A DNA stretch of 64,000 nucleotides from Albifimbria verrucaria. Lineage: Eukaryota > Ascomycota > Sordariomycetes > Hypocreales > Stachybotryaceae. The notes under the pieces were generated by a model, which was not told the DNA's origin, did no database searches, and saw nothing but the letters and a program-made list of their open reading frames with translations. Shown here piece after piece: positions 35,199-47,300 of the stretch (position 1 is its first letter; the number at the start of each line of letters is the position of its first letter). A program made the translations under genes and the position numbers. The stretch lies in assembly GCA_020081605.1 (NCBI GenBank), contig JAHREC010000019.1:1054001-1118000 (forward strand), in the 5' to 3' direction.

Positions 35199-35618
35199 TT
35201 ATCCATTCTCTCCGGTGCCCCTATTCAATCCCTCTTCACTCTGTGTCTCCCTCTCACTCCTCCTTCTCCTCCACCACCTCCGTCTTTGAGTCGTTCCCTG
35301 CTGTGTTGGCCTTATACCTCGCATCAGTAGCCTTTCACGTCTCCTTGCCTGGCGGAAGCATGGCAGCCAGCAGCAGGTGAGTATCGCGACCGCCAATCCC
35401 ACCACCACTCCGAATAAGAACCCGCGCAGCACCCGTTCTGCGTCCGTGCCACCGTTCGTTATCGCTGAGAATCGGTTCGTCGACCCGTTCCAATCCTGCA
35501 ATGTGTCTGTCGGCGCCAGGATCAGTGTCATGCGCTGTGAGGTGGGACTTTCGGTGAAGGTTGTCGGAGTCGGCGCCGGTGCCATTATCGACACGGGCAG
35601 GTTCTGAAGTGCGGCCAT
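35199..35618 (-). CDS. Small single-pass membrane protein, unrecognised
   Basis: Frame of 139 codons from ATG 35618 (MAALQNLPVSIMAPAPTPTT). A Ser/Thr-rich N-terminal part (DWNGSTNRFSAITNGG with an N-glycosylation type NGS) is followed by one strong membrane helix (FLFGVVVGLAVAILTCCWLP) and a highly basic, Arg-rich cytoplasmic tail. The layout is a type I/III single-pass protein with no clear signal peptide. The Arg/Trp repeats near the end may be a frame-shifted reading of a pyrimidine-rich stretch, so the true C-terminus is uncertain. I do not recognise a family. Confidence 0.45.
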   Translation of the reverse strand: MAALQNLPVSIMAPAPTPTTFTESPTSQRMTLILAPTDTLQDWNGSTNRFSAITNGGTDAERVLRGFLFGVVVGLAVAILTCCWLPCFRQARRRERLLMRGIRPTQQGTTQRRRWWRRRRSERETQSEEGLNRGTGENG

Positions 35619-37613
35619 GTTTGTGTAAAGCGGCTCGCAGAAGAGCCTTGTCGTATGCTTGTAGCTTTCTTCAATTGAATCCCCAGCAGATTTATGGTTT
35701 CGAACGGCGAATGGCCCTGCAGACAAAACGTCGCCGACAACGCAGTGTAGGTCCGTGGCCTACTTTAACACGGCAATGCGCCGCATCCACCAGCGTCTAA
35801 GTGGCCAATGTCGCGAATGAACAGGACGAACTTGTCTCAGACTTCACGAAGAAACAGAGCAAGCCGGCAAAATAAAAAGGAGGAGAACACGGATAACAGG
35901 AGCCAAACAAATGTCACATGCCGCCACTCTCGCCCTAAAGCAGCTTCCAATTCCAGCCCGTCGTTGCCCGCACTGATCCAAACCGGCGGAACCCCAAGGT
36001 TTTGTCGGTTTATCAAAGCGCCCAAGCAACGCCAAATCCCCAAGATCCCCTTTGCGATCCTGCTTTACCTTTAAACCATGACTCAGGATAAACCACCCGC
36101 TTCTCCTTCGCCCCGGTTTACCCGCGGCTGGGAGAGCCAGCCCAACGCCTGGTCGCGCCCCAACTCTAGACTAGACGGGAGGGGTTGTGCAGGTGTGCAA
36201 GGTGTGGTGCTCTTGACCGCGAATAGTCTCCGCGCCGGTCGCGGGAGTGGCTTGTCCTTTCAGCACGAACTCCGCAGCGCTGGCACCAGACCGAAGGCTG
36301 TTCGTTAGCTGGTTCACCCCGGTCTAGAATCTTCAGCCGCGCTGCATTTAGTATTACCTGTTAGAGTTCCCTCCGTTGCAGAAGGAGAAGGAATAAGTGG
36401 GAGTGAGGCGGAGTGCCCGATGACTTAGGTTCTGTTGTTGTTATGGTCGATAACATGAGATTCTGGATCGCCTTGGTCGAGATGTCTACGGTTCTGGGTG
36501 ACTCGCTTGCTAATGGATTGAGACAACATGCTGGGCTTGTTAGTTGCTCAATAACAATCGCCTCGGTAACTCATCAACCGATCGCATTCTTCAGTACAAC
36601 CGCCGACACAACTTAGAATCACTGGTAGTCATTCATTGAGAATGCTAAATTATCGGTCCCGAGGTCTGGGCATCTGACAACAGCAAATCGAAATCGTGGC
36701 TTGAAGTGATGGTCCGATGGAGCGAGCTCCAGAGAAACCACAGGCAATGCGGAGTAAACCCTGGATTCCGTCTCCCAATTTTGCGACCCCAAGTGCGGGG
36801 ATTCCCTTGTTGGTTGGTGATACGGTCCGGAAAGGCGTGAGGCGTTCCCGCGGGCAATGTGAGACGGGTGGCTATGAGGCGGGCGGCTAGGATGCTTGGT
36901 CACAATATCAGATACTTGACAAGGTAAATACATACATCAAAGCTACAGGATCTACATGCATAAAGTACCCACAAACATTATCAATGGTAAGGAGATGCTT
37001 TCAGCATAATACACCATTGTCCTAGGCAGCATCTACTTGAACAATGGGAGTACCCGTAGCTCTGATTTCACGCCAAGTTGAGTGGGGTGGTGCCCTGGCC
37101 TTCTCACAGTATGAGGGATGCTCCTTGGAACCAACAGACAGAATTCTGTTGAAACCATACTATGCATCTGACTCTTCATGGCTCAACATTCACCCCGGGA
37201 ATTACTCGCTATATTTTATTCGCGTTGTAGGTACGTGCTCAAAGTATCCTACTCTGATGCGATTAACTATGATTCCTCAATGACGACCTTCGATATCATT
37301 GCGAGTCGTAAAATGATGAAAGAGATGTACTGTACAACGAAGGGCAAGTACCACAGTTCTTTGGCCACGAGATATCCATCTTTATCATCATCACCCCTGT
37401 ATCAGGTTGTTGCCGCCGGCCCCTGACGGCCGTCCGCCCCCAACTACTGGTTTATAAACATAATCATAATCATACCGTGTTGTCTGTTATTCTTCTCAAC
37501 CCATCTTAAGATATTTTGTAGCACACGGGTGTTTGCCTCAAGCACATAGACACCATAGTATTTGTTTTTATTTATTTATTTGTTTATTTCCTCCCAAGAG
37601 CGCCGAACCAACG
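35619..37613. other. Intergenic, upstream of the ATPase/NO VEIN gene
   Basis: Mixed composition and no gene I can support. A plus-strand stretch at 37044-37283 (VEWGGALAFSQYEGCS) is open but isolated. 37560-37600 is a T-rich promoter-like tract directly before ATG 37614. Confidence 0.45.
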
Positions 37614-40600
37614 ATGTCCATTCCTACAACCCGTCGAAGTGCAAAAGCCCTCGTAGAAAAAATATCCAACGATCATGGCTATTTAAGCGAAGCGGTTTTG
37701 GCGACGATTACGCCAGATACTCGTCGTTTAGTAGAGGAGGCCCTGCTCAAGAAAGACCTGATGATAGGTTCGAGCGTTATCACGTATAAGATCCACCCCA
37801 TCGCCGTTACGAGAAGCAAATGTCTAACAGCTTGACCTAGATTAGCCAAGAATCTATACACGAGCAAGGCTCGTTTCGTCTTTGAGTTACTCCAGAATGC
37901 CGATGACAATGATTACAGTAAATCCACATCGCCGCCATATGTTGCCTTTCGAATGTACTCGAACCGAATAGTCCTTGAATGCAATGAAAATGGATTCAAC
38001 GATCAAAACCTTCGAGCTATTTGTTCTGTTGGCAATAGCTCCAAGACCGGAAATCAAGGGTATATTGGAGAGAAGGGTATTGGATTCAAGTCTGTGTTCA
38101 TGGCTGCTTGGAAGGTTCATATCCAGTCTGGCGCCTTTTCCTTCTCCTTCACCCACAGGAAGGGTGACTCAGGTTTAGGCATGATATCACCACAATGGGA
38201 GGATGTTTCCGATGGAGTGCCCTTTCGCCCTTAACTATCATCACCCTTTACCTGAACGACACTGGGAATAAAGATGATCTAGCAAAAGCCCGCCAAAATA
38301 TCGAAACTCAGTTCCAGGAACTCCAGGAGGCTATACTTTTATTCATGAAGAATCTGAAAAAGATTCACATTAAATTCTACGACGAAGATGAGAAAATGGT
38401 CAAGTCTACTACATTTTCCAAAAGTCAGCCATCGTCACTCCTCGCAATTTTAACAAAAACAACCATCGCGAATGGGAATACAAACAAAGAGGTCAAATAT
38501 TTTCACGTCACGACTCATGAGGTGACAAATCTCAGCAAGAATGATAACAGGACCTACTCCGAAAAGAAGAAGCAACTCGTGCATATTCGAGGTCTACAGT
38601 GACGCTTGCATTTCCACTCACGGCAGACTCAATTCCACTCATCAGCCCTCAGGAGCTGTTCGTTTTTCTACCACTGCGTCGAATTGGATTTAATTTTCTT
38701 ATCCAGGCTGACTTTGTGACTGATGCGAGTCGACAAGATATTGTCATTGATTCCCGTCGAAATCTTGATCTTCTTGATGGTATTGCAGACACCTTTAACA
38801 AAGCCATTCTACAGTTTGTGGAGCACGAGCAATCCAGTCTTCGTTATCAGTGGATGCGTTACTTGCCAGATAAGAAAGCACCAAACGTAGGGTCTCTCTG
38901 GGTTTTCCTTATTGAAAAAATTGCTAGCCGTCTAAGTGGTACACCAGTTTTATATGGGCGAAAAGGGGTCAGACGACATCGTATCGCGACTCTGTGTCGC
39001 CCAACACCTCTTGTCTTGGATGAACATGGAGAGCTGTTACTCGATGACGGCGACCCAGGGCAAGTAATATCGAAATCATACGCTGAAAGTGACGTGGATA
39101 TACTGGTTAACTATGGGCTCAAGCGAGTCACCCATCGGGAAACCGTCGCCTGGCTGAAGAGAGACCTTGCCCAGGGTTCGCAGTCAAGAATGAGATCACC
39201 CGAAACATCCGATGATTGGCATACACGATTTGCGAGACTATTCTCCCGTCCATTTTGGAAGAACTATATCGGCGCGATGGAAAAACTAAGGGCATTGGAA
39301 CTCTTGCCTCTCCAAAATGGTACTTGGATGTCTGCATCATCTGGTCCCGTTTACTTTACACAGTGTCAAGACATCGATATTCCCAATGATCTCAACCTGA
39401 ATATCATCTCGAAAAACATAACAAACAAAGATCGGCTAGTTTTCTTCAAATACCTCGGCGTTGAAAAGGCTTCTGTTTCTTTCATACGAACTTTGATTAT
39501 AAAAAGTACCGCACGGGTGACGTTGTGCCGTCCATAGGCTTGGATGCGTCTAAGCGCCATCTTGAGTTTTTATATTTCACAGAACACTTACGTAGCAGCA
39601 CCGAGCCTCCATATGCCTTCTTGAGAATTTATGATTCAAACAAGAATTTGGTTTGCCCTATAGATGATGGCATATACATAGCGAACAATCAGCCTTATGG
39701 CCATTGGGAGTTGTTCAGACCAACCGAGCCAGGTCCAAATCCTGGAGATGGTGCGCCAGGATTCTTCTCCCAGCCGCGCGCCAATGAAGAATACTTCAAG
39801 AACGAGGTTGACACCCCACCAGGTCAAAATTTGACTTGGGTTGAGTGGCTTTATGATCAACTAGAGTTGGAAGAACATCTAGAAATATTTTGCGGGGATG
39901 AATTGGATGATGTTGAGCGCTATCTGCAGAAATACCGACCAGAGAAGTTTCTTGGCTGTATGCACCATTGCGCAGGCAACTTGTTACCGGATTCAGATCT
40001 TGTTAAAGCTCTACGGGAGACAGAGGTGCTCTGTAGAGGCGGCCGCCAGTTCAAGCTGAACGCTACTTACTTTCCAACTCAAGATTTGGAAAGGCGTGTT
40101 GAGCGCTTTGTCGAGCCTGGTGCTTCATTTCCATGGTTATGGCTAGATTTGGAGTCAACACCCGACGGCATTCCCAACAAATGGAAATTTTTACTAACAA
40201 CACTCAAATGCGGCATCCCTGTTACAGATCTAGATTTTGCTTTAGATATGCTCAGCTACTCTTTAGATGGTTTGTCAGACAATGTCAGTCTATCGAGTAG
40301 ATCTAGACTATTTGGGTTGTATGAACACATCCAGACAAAGTTTCGAGAAAGTGAAAACCGACAACAAGCGCAGGAAAAGATACTGTAAGTTTATGTCATA
40401 TTTGTTTCTTCTTTTATCCTTTTCTTTTCTGAGACTAACGGGTATCTTCTACTTTGCAGAGAATTCTTTGCCAAGAAAAGATGCATATATATCCCCTTGG
40501 GTGAAAATAACTGCTCCTGGGCCTTCCCAGGGAATGTGTATGGAACGCCCCTCAGGAACTACGATCGAAGCACGCCTTGAAGTATCTCTATGAGCCGATT

Positions 40601-43039
40601 CTAGTAACTGATAGCACAAACTTGTCGTACCTTAAACAGTTCTTCTCAACAACCTTGAAAATTTCGGACTCTACCTGGAAAACTTATTTGCAAGAATTGC
40701 GCGCTCTGAAGGCGGATGGCTGTGATGACACAGACATAATCAGTGGCATTTATAAAGCGCTGGATGTTTTACGACCAAAACTCATTGCCTTGACCAAAGA
40801 TGAAGTAATGTCAGTGCTTCATATCGTAGGCTAAGGCGAGCAAGGTTTGCTAACAGGTTACAGAGCGGCTTTTGAAGACGACGCCCTAATATATCTCGAG
40901 ACTGATGACGGCCCCGCATGGCATAAAACATCAGAATGTGTCTGGTCACGAGCTGCAACACTCAGAGGAAGAGTGTCTCTGAATGAAGAGTACGAGGATT
41001 TGGAAGCACTTTTTGTGGATTTCCTAGGTGTTAAACCGGTCGACCTAGCCATGGCCATCGACGAGTTGAAAGAAGCAGGGAAAGATCAAACAACTAATGT
41101 CGAAAACCTCGTGGAGTCGTTGTGGACGGTAAACTCATTGCTTTCAAGTACCTCGGAACACCCTCAGCCCAAAAATATCAGCAAGTCTCGAATCTTCCCC
41201 ATTAGATACCCTGACGGAAGAGTCGCATGTACTTCGGAGGCGACAGATTTCTGCATCGTCGACCGGGAGGGCCTTTATCACTCGTTCAAGACGAAGATCA
41301 AGTTTTTGAACTTTACACTCAAAGAAGTTGCTGAGCTTCGCCCTTTTATCGAATGGGTAGGCCTTCAAGACCGATACCTTTCGCGAAATGTCGAAAACGT
41401 AACTACTTTTCCTGGTGGATCAACAAGGCAAACGTCAAATCCGAAGCATCAGATCAAACCTCAGGCCCATGCCCTTCTTAGGTAGGCTCATGATGAAACC
41501 GGTGCTTGAAGTATACTAACATAACTTAAGGATCGCGGCTCACTACGGCAGCCCCCGACTGCAAACTCAACAAGCCTTGCGCTCGTTCTACGAGATTTTG
41601 AGAAACTCCGAGGTTCTCGAAACTGACAGCATTTCCTCCACTCTGGTGGTTTACCAAGATGGTGAACCCTTTGAAGAAAAGGGCGAAGACGCGACGCTAC
41701 ACATAGAAGAGACCCAGGAGAGGCTCAAAATCTACTTACCCAGTGATGCCGACGACCAGGAATACATTTTCTCTACAATTCTTGCAGGGAGGCTGTTTTC
41801 ACAGATGATGACCAATCCTCTGACGAACATCCCAGGCTATATCAGTAAAGATGGCATCAACGCGACGAAAGATATCTTACTAACACCGCGGTCCAAACTT
41901 GCCAGAGCTTTAGAGGATTGTGGCATAGCTACGATTGATGTTGAGAATGTGGACGAAGATGAACCGCCCGAGGCCACTGTCACCTCCATCCCGATCCGTA
42001 GCCGCGAGGCCAGCTCTCAAGTCTTGCTGAGAACTAGCCGAGCTGAGAGCCAGTCGAGCACATTCCCGACACCGGCATCGACAGAGGCTGACGTTAACTG
42101 GGACGATGAAGATTATGGCTACGAAAATGGCTATGAAAACGGCTACTACCTGTCGTCGACAGTTCGGTCCAACTTTAGAAGTTCGGGCCCATCACCTTCA
42201 CCATCACTATTCCCACGTCCTGTTTCTCCAGGTTCTTTTGAAACGAATACACGTCATTATGGTACCCTTCTACAAAAGGTTGTAGAAGCAGCAAGGACTA
42301 GTTCAATCCCACATTTCCAGTCAAATCTTTCAGATACCGTGTTTATAACGAGGGACACGTCCGACTGGGGCCTCCGCTCGTTGTCACAACTAGAAAGAGA
42401 TTGCAAAGTTGGTGCAGCCGGCGAGCTTTACGTACGTCCCCTTTCCTCTCCATTATGCATAGTATCTGACAAGAAACACACTGCAGGTTTTCGAACTCTT
42501 GTCTCACATGTCGACTACTCGCCCTCTTCCCGGGTTCTCAAGAGATAACTGGCAAAGCACTATCCGTAAATACGCCCGAGTGCATCCAGAGTATGCTAAC
42601 ATGGAGCCATGGAACGGAAGGGAGACTTCCGACATCACTTACACGGATTCAGAGGGTATCTTGACAGCACATCTAATCGAAAAGGGTTACCTTTCCCAAG
42701 AAACCTGGGCAGATAAAAGACCAAAGTATTTCATCGAAGTGAAAACAACTACTATACACATGGAAACCCAATTCTTCATGAGCAAGTCCCAGTATCAGAG
42801 GGTAAGTCACCATCCTAAGCCAACAGCCCAAGGACACCCAAGACTAACAGCAGCAGATGAGAGATAACATCCTCGATGGAGAGAACACACATACTATATA
42901 TGTCATTTTCAGAGTCTACAACCTCGGCCGCGACAACATGGGTCTCAAGATCTACCTTGATCCAGCAACGCTGGGCGATAGCGGTGCTTTGCAATTCACG
43001 GCGGAGAGTTGGTCGGCTGTGCCTGGGAGGAACATCTAA
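37614..43039 (+). CDS. Very large HSP90-fold ATPase (sacsin/NO VEIN type) with C-terminal NOV domain
   Basis: About 1,700 residues. Exon 1 (37614-37783) encodes MSIPTTRRSAKALVEKISND; intron 37784-37840; then the GHKL/HSP90-type ATP site: FELLQNADDNDY (N box, the Asn/Asp that bind Mg-ATP) and GYIGEKGIGFKSVF (lid/G motif). Further blocks: ISPQELFVFLPLRRIGFNFL and IQADFVTDASRQDIV, a long helical middle (DDVERYLQKYRPEKFLGCMH; LKYLYEPILVTDST), IPIRSREASSQ linker and a C-terminal NOV (DUF3883) domain with GRETSDITYTD..KPKYFIEVKTTT-like sequence (actual RPKYFIEVKTTT). Introns: 40385-40459, 41482-41530 (TACTAAC branch), 42432-42486, 42802-42856, plus an unresolved one near 40810-40870. One-base breaks near 38220, 38585, A run 39501-39505 and CCC 40526-40528. 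The ED/E-x-K pattern resembles a PD-(D/E)XK nuclease core. Role in fungi unknown. Confidence 0.85.
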
Positions 43040-43141
43040 GGCATATATTTGCTCAAATCTAAACGTTTTATCACTTTATCGATCTAATAACTAGTCTATA
43101 TCAATTCCAATCATCGTATATTCATCAACCATCCCACCCCA

Positions 43142-45057
43142 TCACCGTATCCGAAACACCAAATCTTCCTTCCCACTCTCCTTATGCTCCCGCACCGCCT
43201 CACCATCCATAATCCCATTCACATAGCACACCTCCACAAACTGATACTCCTCCCCTTCCTGCCGCAGCACCACCGGCCACTCACACCCATACAGCACCGC
43301 AATCACACAAGTCGAACCCGCATTCGCCGGCCCCAGCCCCAGCCGATTCGTTGACATCGTCTCGAAGATGCGTCGATGGTGCGAGGCGTACAGCACCGCC
43401 TCGTCGTACTCGACTAGCTTGTCCCACTCTGGATCTTCCGCCTCTTCTTCAGCCTCTTCGTCGTCCGAGTCGTCCAGTTTTGCGATGACACGGTTAATGG
43501 CACTCATGAAGCCGTAGACGGTCTGGCCCCTCTGCCAGCGCTGCCTATCGCGGGGTCGCTCGTCGTGCTCGATGATGTATTCTGCCCATTTTATACACAG
43601 ACGTGCATCTTCCGGAGTAGACCGCGCTGCAGAATGAGTGCTTTCAGCTATTAAAGCACCGCCTATCCGCTCTGGTTCCTTTCTCATCTTTTCAATGTAT
43701 ATGGGTGACTCCGGCAGCTCCAAAAGAGCCTTGATCAACCCAGGGTCGGTATCCAGATGAGGCGTCAGAGGTCCAATCGTGTCCACTATGATACCAGTGA
43801 GAGACAATCCATTAGGGTCAGAGTCCTCGACCAGCCGCATAGGCACGCCATTATCAGCCGCGTAGTGCGAATACCGAAAGTTGGCGCAAAACGGCCTCTT
43901 CGACTCGCCCAGGTGCCACGGTTCCACCCAAGAAGGTATACCCGAGGTGTCGGGGATTGTTTCCTGTCGATACCGGAGCAGCCGTAGATAACTTAGATTC
44001 GGGCTCTGCTGTATGACGAAACGGGTTACATCGCGCATAACCTCTGCAACTGGCTTGTTGTAGTCAGGCTTTAGAAGATCTGGCAGCTGTCCTTTCCTTT
44101 CCGTAAAGCGCTGATACAGACCCAGAACGCCATAAACGTAATCCCTAGGGTCTGTCGCCTGGAACGTCAAGATCGCGTCCAGGACCTCTGCGAAATCCTG
44201 CTTCTTCTCGTGGCCCAGTCTGTAAATACGGGCGCAGTTCAGCATGCCGATAAATCTATCCAGCGGGCGGAAATTCATGAGCGGCGCAATATGCTCCAGC
44301 CATGTCGCCGCGAGAAGAAGCGTATTAAAATCAATCTCCAGCGCACCGGCATAGACAAGACTCTTGGGTGGCAGAATAGCTTCTTGGATGATCTGCAATT
44401 TCTCGCATGTCAGCCACCCGATTTCGATCTCTGTGTTATAGACGGAAAACTTACCCAAACACGCTGGAACCAAGGACTTGAGAAGAACTCGACCAAGTGG
44501 CTCTTGATGACTGGCACACCAAGATCTTCCTGCGGAAGCGTCTCGCAGGCTACCTCGTAGAAATACTCACCGTTGTTCGTCGCCCTCATCGCCTTGCTAT
44601 GCACAAGATCAAGCAAGAAGAGCACATAGCTATTCACATCTGGGGTGCCTTCGCCGAGCCATATGAGGTTATGAACCGTTCCCGAGTAGATTTCTTCCAT
44701 GAGCGCGACCTGCTGACCACGCTCGGCCACGTCGTCCTGGTTGATACATACCGCATCAATCCAAACAAGCCGGTCCTTCTTCACCTCTCGGATCCGCGCC
44801 AACACCGTCTTGGAGCTCAAGGGAACACTCGTCTCCACACCATGGAGCACAATGGTCGCTTTCTCTGTCGCATCACCCCAGCAGTAGGACACAGTCTCAT
44901 ATTCCGGCCGGTCCTTACTTTGCAGGGACGTGTGCTGGAGCTCACATTCGATAGGTTGGTCGGTTTTGCCAGCTTTGACCAGAAGGAGCCGGATTTCCTT
45001 GTTGTCGCTGTTCAAGGGCTTGTACGGGCCGCTCTGTGGGCCATTGTTGGCATCCAT
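43142..45057 (-). CDS. HET-domain protein 3 (intact)
   Basis: Two exons, 45057-44455 and 44392-43142, joined by a 62-bp intron (GTAAGT..GCTGACATG..TTGCAG), giving 617 residues with all phases consistent and no frame break. Start ATG 45057 (MDANNGPQSGPYKPLNSDNK) is preferred because the preceding in-frame residues look like 5' UTR. HET blocks: YETVSYCWGDATEKATIVLH, LVWIDAVCINQDDVAERGQQ, VALMEEIYSGTVHNLIWLGE, FFSSPWFQRVW|IIQEA spanning the intron, then DPRDYVYGVLGLYQRF. The C-terminal half has an acidic insert (DDSDDEEAEEEAEDPEW) and the terminal CYVNGIMDGEAV block. HET proteins act in the cytoplasm as effectors of allorecognition cell death. It is convergent with the ATPase/NO VEIN gene, leaving 102 bp between the two stop codons. 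Confidence 0.93.
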
Positions 45058-45202
45058 CTTAGACTGCTCTGTGGAGTAGGTTGCCTCCTTCAGGACAATG
45101 CACAAAACAAGCACCACTTGCAATTGAGGTTCACTGACAAGGCCGTTTAAATATCAAGTTTATATTTATTTGTATGGTTCGAGAGGCCTCAATTACTATA
45201 CA

Positions 45203-45232
45203 CATCGGTTTCCCATCGGTTTCCCATCGGAA
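45203..45232. repeat. Short tandem repeat, unit about 12 bp
   Basis: ATCGGTTTCCC is repeated in tandem (ACATCGGTTTCCCATCGGTT..) with a third partial copy, about 150 bp upstream of the start of HET gene 3. Confidence 0.75.
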
Positions 45233-45552
45233 TCTAGGCAGATTTGCATACATAGCGTGGCAGTCTATATATAGGACGGCAGATTCGCAGTATTAGGAGC
45301 CAATACCCATCCTGCAATCCTACGCTTATTAATGGGCAGTGCAAAACGGTCCCCTATCCATATATCGCATTTTCTATTGACCAGAAATTGAAGCTAAATA
45401 ATAAGCCTCTTAGTTAACCCATAAACAAGGCTGAGTTCCTATCGGCAATTGCCAACTTGGTCCTGTTGCCACATCACTATACGTCCGGCTAAACCCGTAG
45501 ATAGTTGCCGTTTTCTATACATAGCATTGGAACTACCAATGTTATACACACT

Positions 45553-45950
45553 ATGAAAGACCCCAGTACGGCACCTTGGGGACTTATCATTAGCGACACC
45601 GACCTAGCAAAGCTGAGAGCCGGTTTCGTGCCGAAGAGCCAGGATGATAAGTGGCGTATATGGGTCTCCGACGACGATCAGAACGGCAACATAGCCGTTA
45701 CGATTGCTCGAACCGCATTCCGCGTAGAGGTGGCTATATTTCATATCAAGACAGACGAGCGCGGCAATACCATTGAATCGATCACCTGGGAACAGAGCCT
45801 TGGCAAGGCCCGTGTTTCGGAGGAGCAGGCTAAAAACGAGCAGTCCTCATAAGCAGAAAGATTGCGCAGTGCGATATAGAGGCGCTGCCCGAGGATGATA
45901 TCACCGTCATGTATAATCGTGAAGCCCCTCTGGAGAAAAGTGCTGATTAA
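45553..45950 (+). CDS. Small orphan protein beside HET gene 3 (one frame break)
   Basis: From ATG 45553 the product begins MKDPSTAPWGLIISDTDLAK and continues LRAGFVPKSQDDKWRIWVSD, VTIARTAFRVEVAIFHIKTD and NTIESITWEQSLGKA. After a one-base break near 45838-45842 it reads AVLISRKIAQCDIEALPEDD and ends at 45948-45950, about 132 residues. It is soluble, with no signal peptide. The pattern 'LRxGxVPxxxDDKW' followed by a strand-rich segment reminds me of small stand-alone proteins found in bacteria and fungi, but I cannot name the family. It is divergent from HET gene 3 with about 500 bp between starts, so co-regulation is possible. Confidence 0.5.
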
Positions 45951-47300
45951 AGCAAGCCTGTCTTCTGTTGCCAATGAGCTTTGTTTATGTTATGCAGTCT
46001 CAGTAGTGATAACATGCGTCACTCTAGGATGTCAAGATATTATTATTGTTTCCCACTAAAAACTATTGTTCATCTCCTACTATAGATAACAGTGGTTGTG
46101 CATTGCTGATCCAGCTCTCACCACCAAGGACATTAACACTCAGCAAGTAACTCCCTCCTATCACCAACCAAATCCTCACAACCCTCACAATCCCACAACC
46201 TCCACAGTCTGACAACCCTCACAACCCATCCCTCCAAACCGAAACCAACAACACGCAACCCGCTCCAACCAATAATGCCTCACGGCCTCTACACCACCCA
46301 ACCACATGCACTCCCCGTCACACCAAGCGCCCATCCCCGCGTTTCCATCCCAGAAAGGAAATCTCCTCTCCCACATAATCCATCTTTCTTTTCTTTCTCC
46401 AATACATTAAAATGCAGGGCCTCGCTTGTCATAACCCCTCGCAATTTACTCGTTCCCGGTGAAACGGCCTGCTTTGACGCCCGCCCTGCTCTCAATCAAA
46501 ATCGTCATGCGCCTAAAAATACTAGCTTGCCGTCTTAACCCGCCGCGATCAGCAGCGAGATCTACAGATCTTCCCACTCTAGGCGCTTCTTTTCTCCCAC
46601 CTTTCCCGTTTCCACAACGTAGATCCAAGTCTCTCTATGCCGTCACCTCATCATCTTTCTTGCACGTCTTCTTGTGACTTTCAACTCCATTATATTTCCA
46701 GGAGCACCGAGTTGCTCGTCTCCCCAGAAAGTACGGCTAAGTAGTGTTGAGATTCTTTCCCAATGCCCGTCAGCTACGGGACAAGAGTATATAACAAAAA
46801 ATTCGAATGTCCACCTTTCGTAAAAGTTTCCCATCTTCGAAGAACGCCGCTTGATTTTGCTCCACTAAACAGTATCGGTCGTACAGCCATGTCCGCTCGA
46901 GGTATCTCTGAGGTCTTCTGCCAAGCGCATGTTTCCCTCCACTCCCCGAGTCCATTCGCTTGCACAACTAAATCCTACATCCACTTTCTTCCTCGTATAC
47001 AGCCCGAGCTGCCCTGCTAGCGGTTCCGTGGTGGGACGCATAACCTTTCCGCCAGCCTACGCGGATTCTCCCTTCCACGCTCGACATGCCAAGGCGGCCT
47101 GGTCCAAGCTCTTCAATTGATGCTCGACCATATCGAGAAAAGCCCGGTGCCCCAGGTAGATTGCCGAGCGAGCAGAGCAGCGAGCCATTGATGGGTTGTC
47201 CATAACTCGACAGCTGCTGCGGCAAGTAGGGTTATCCCGCGAAATGCACAAGGCACCCATCCAGCAACTGGTTCTTCAAGCAACGGTCAAGCGCCATGCC
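45951..47300. other. Intergenic, 3' side of STE50
   Basis: No supported gene. Short open stretches on both strands (46185-46376, 46763-47020) have no motif. The C/T-rich plus strand at 46140-46330 marks the change from the AT-rich island to the GC-richer core block. Confidence 0.45.
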
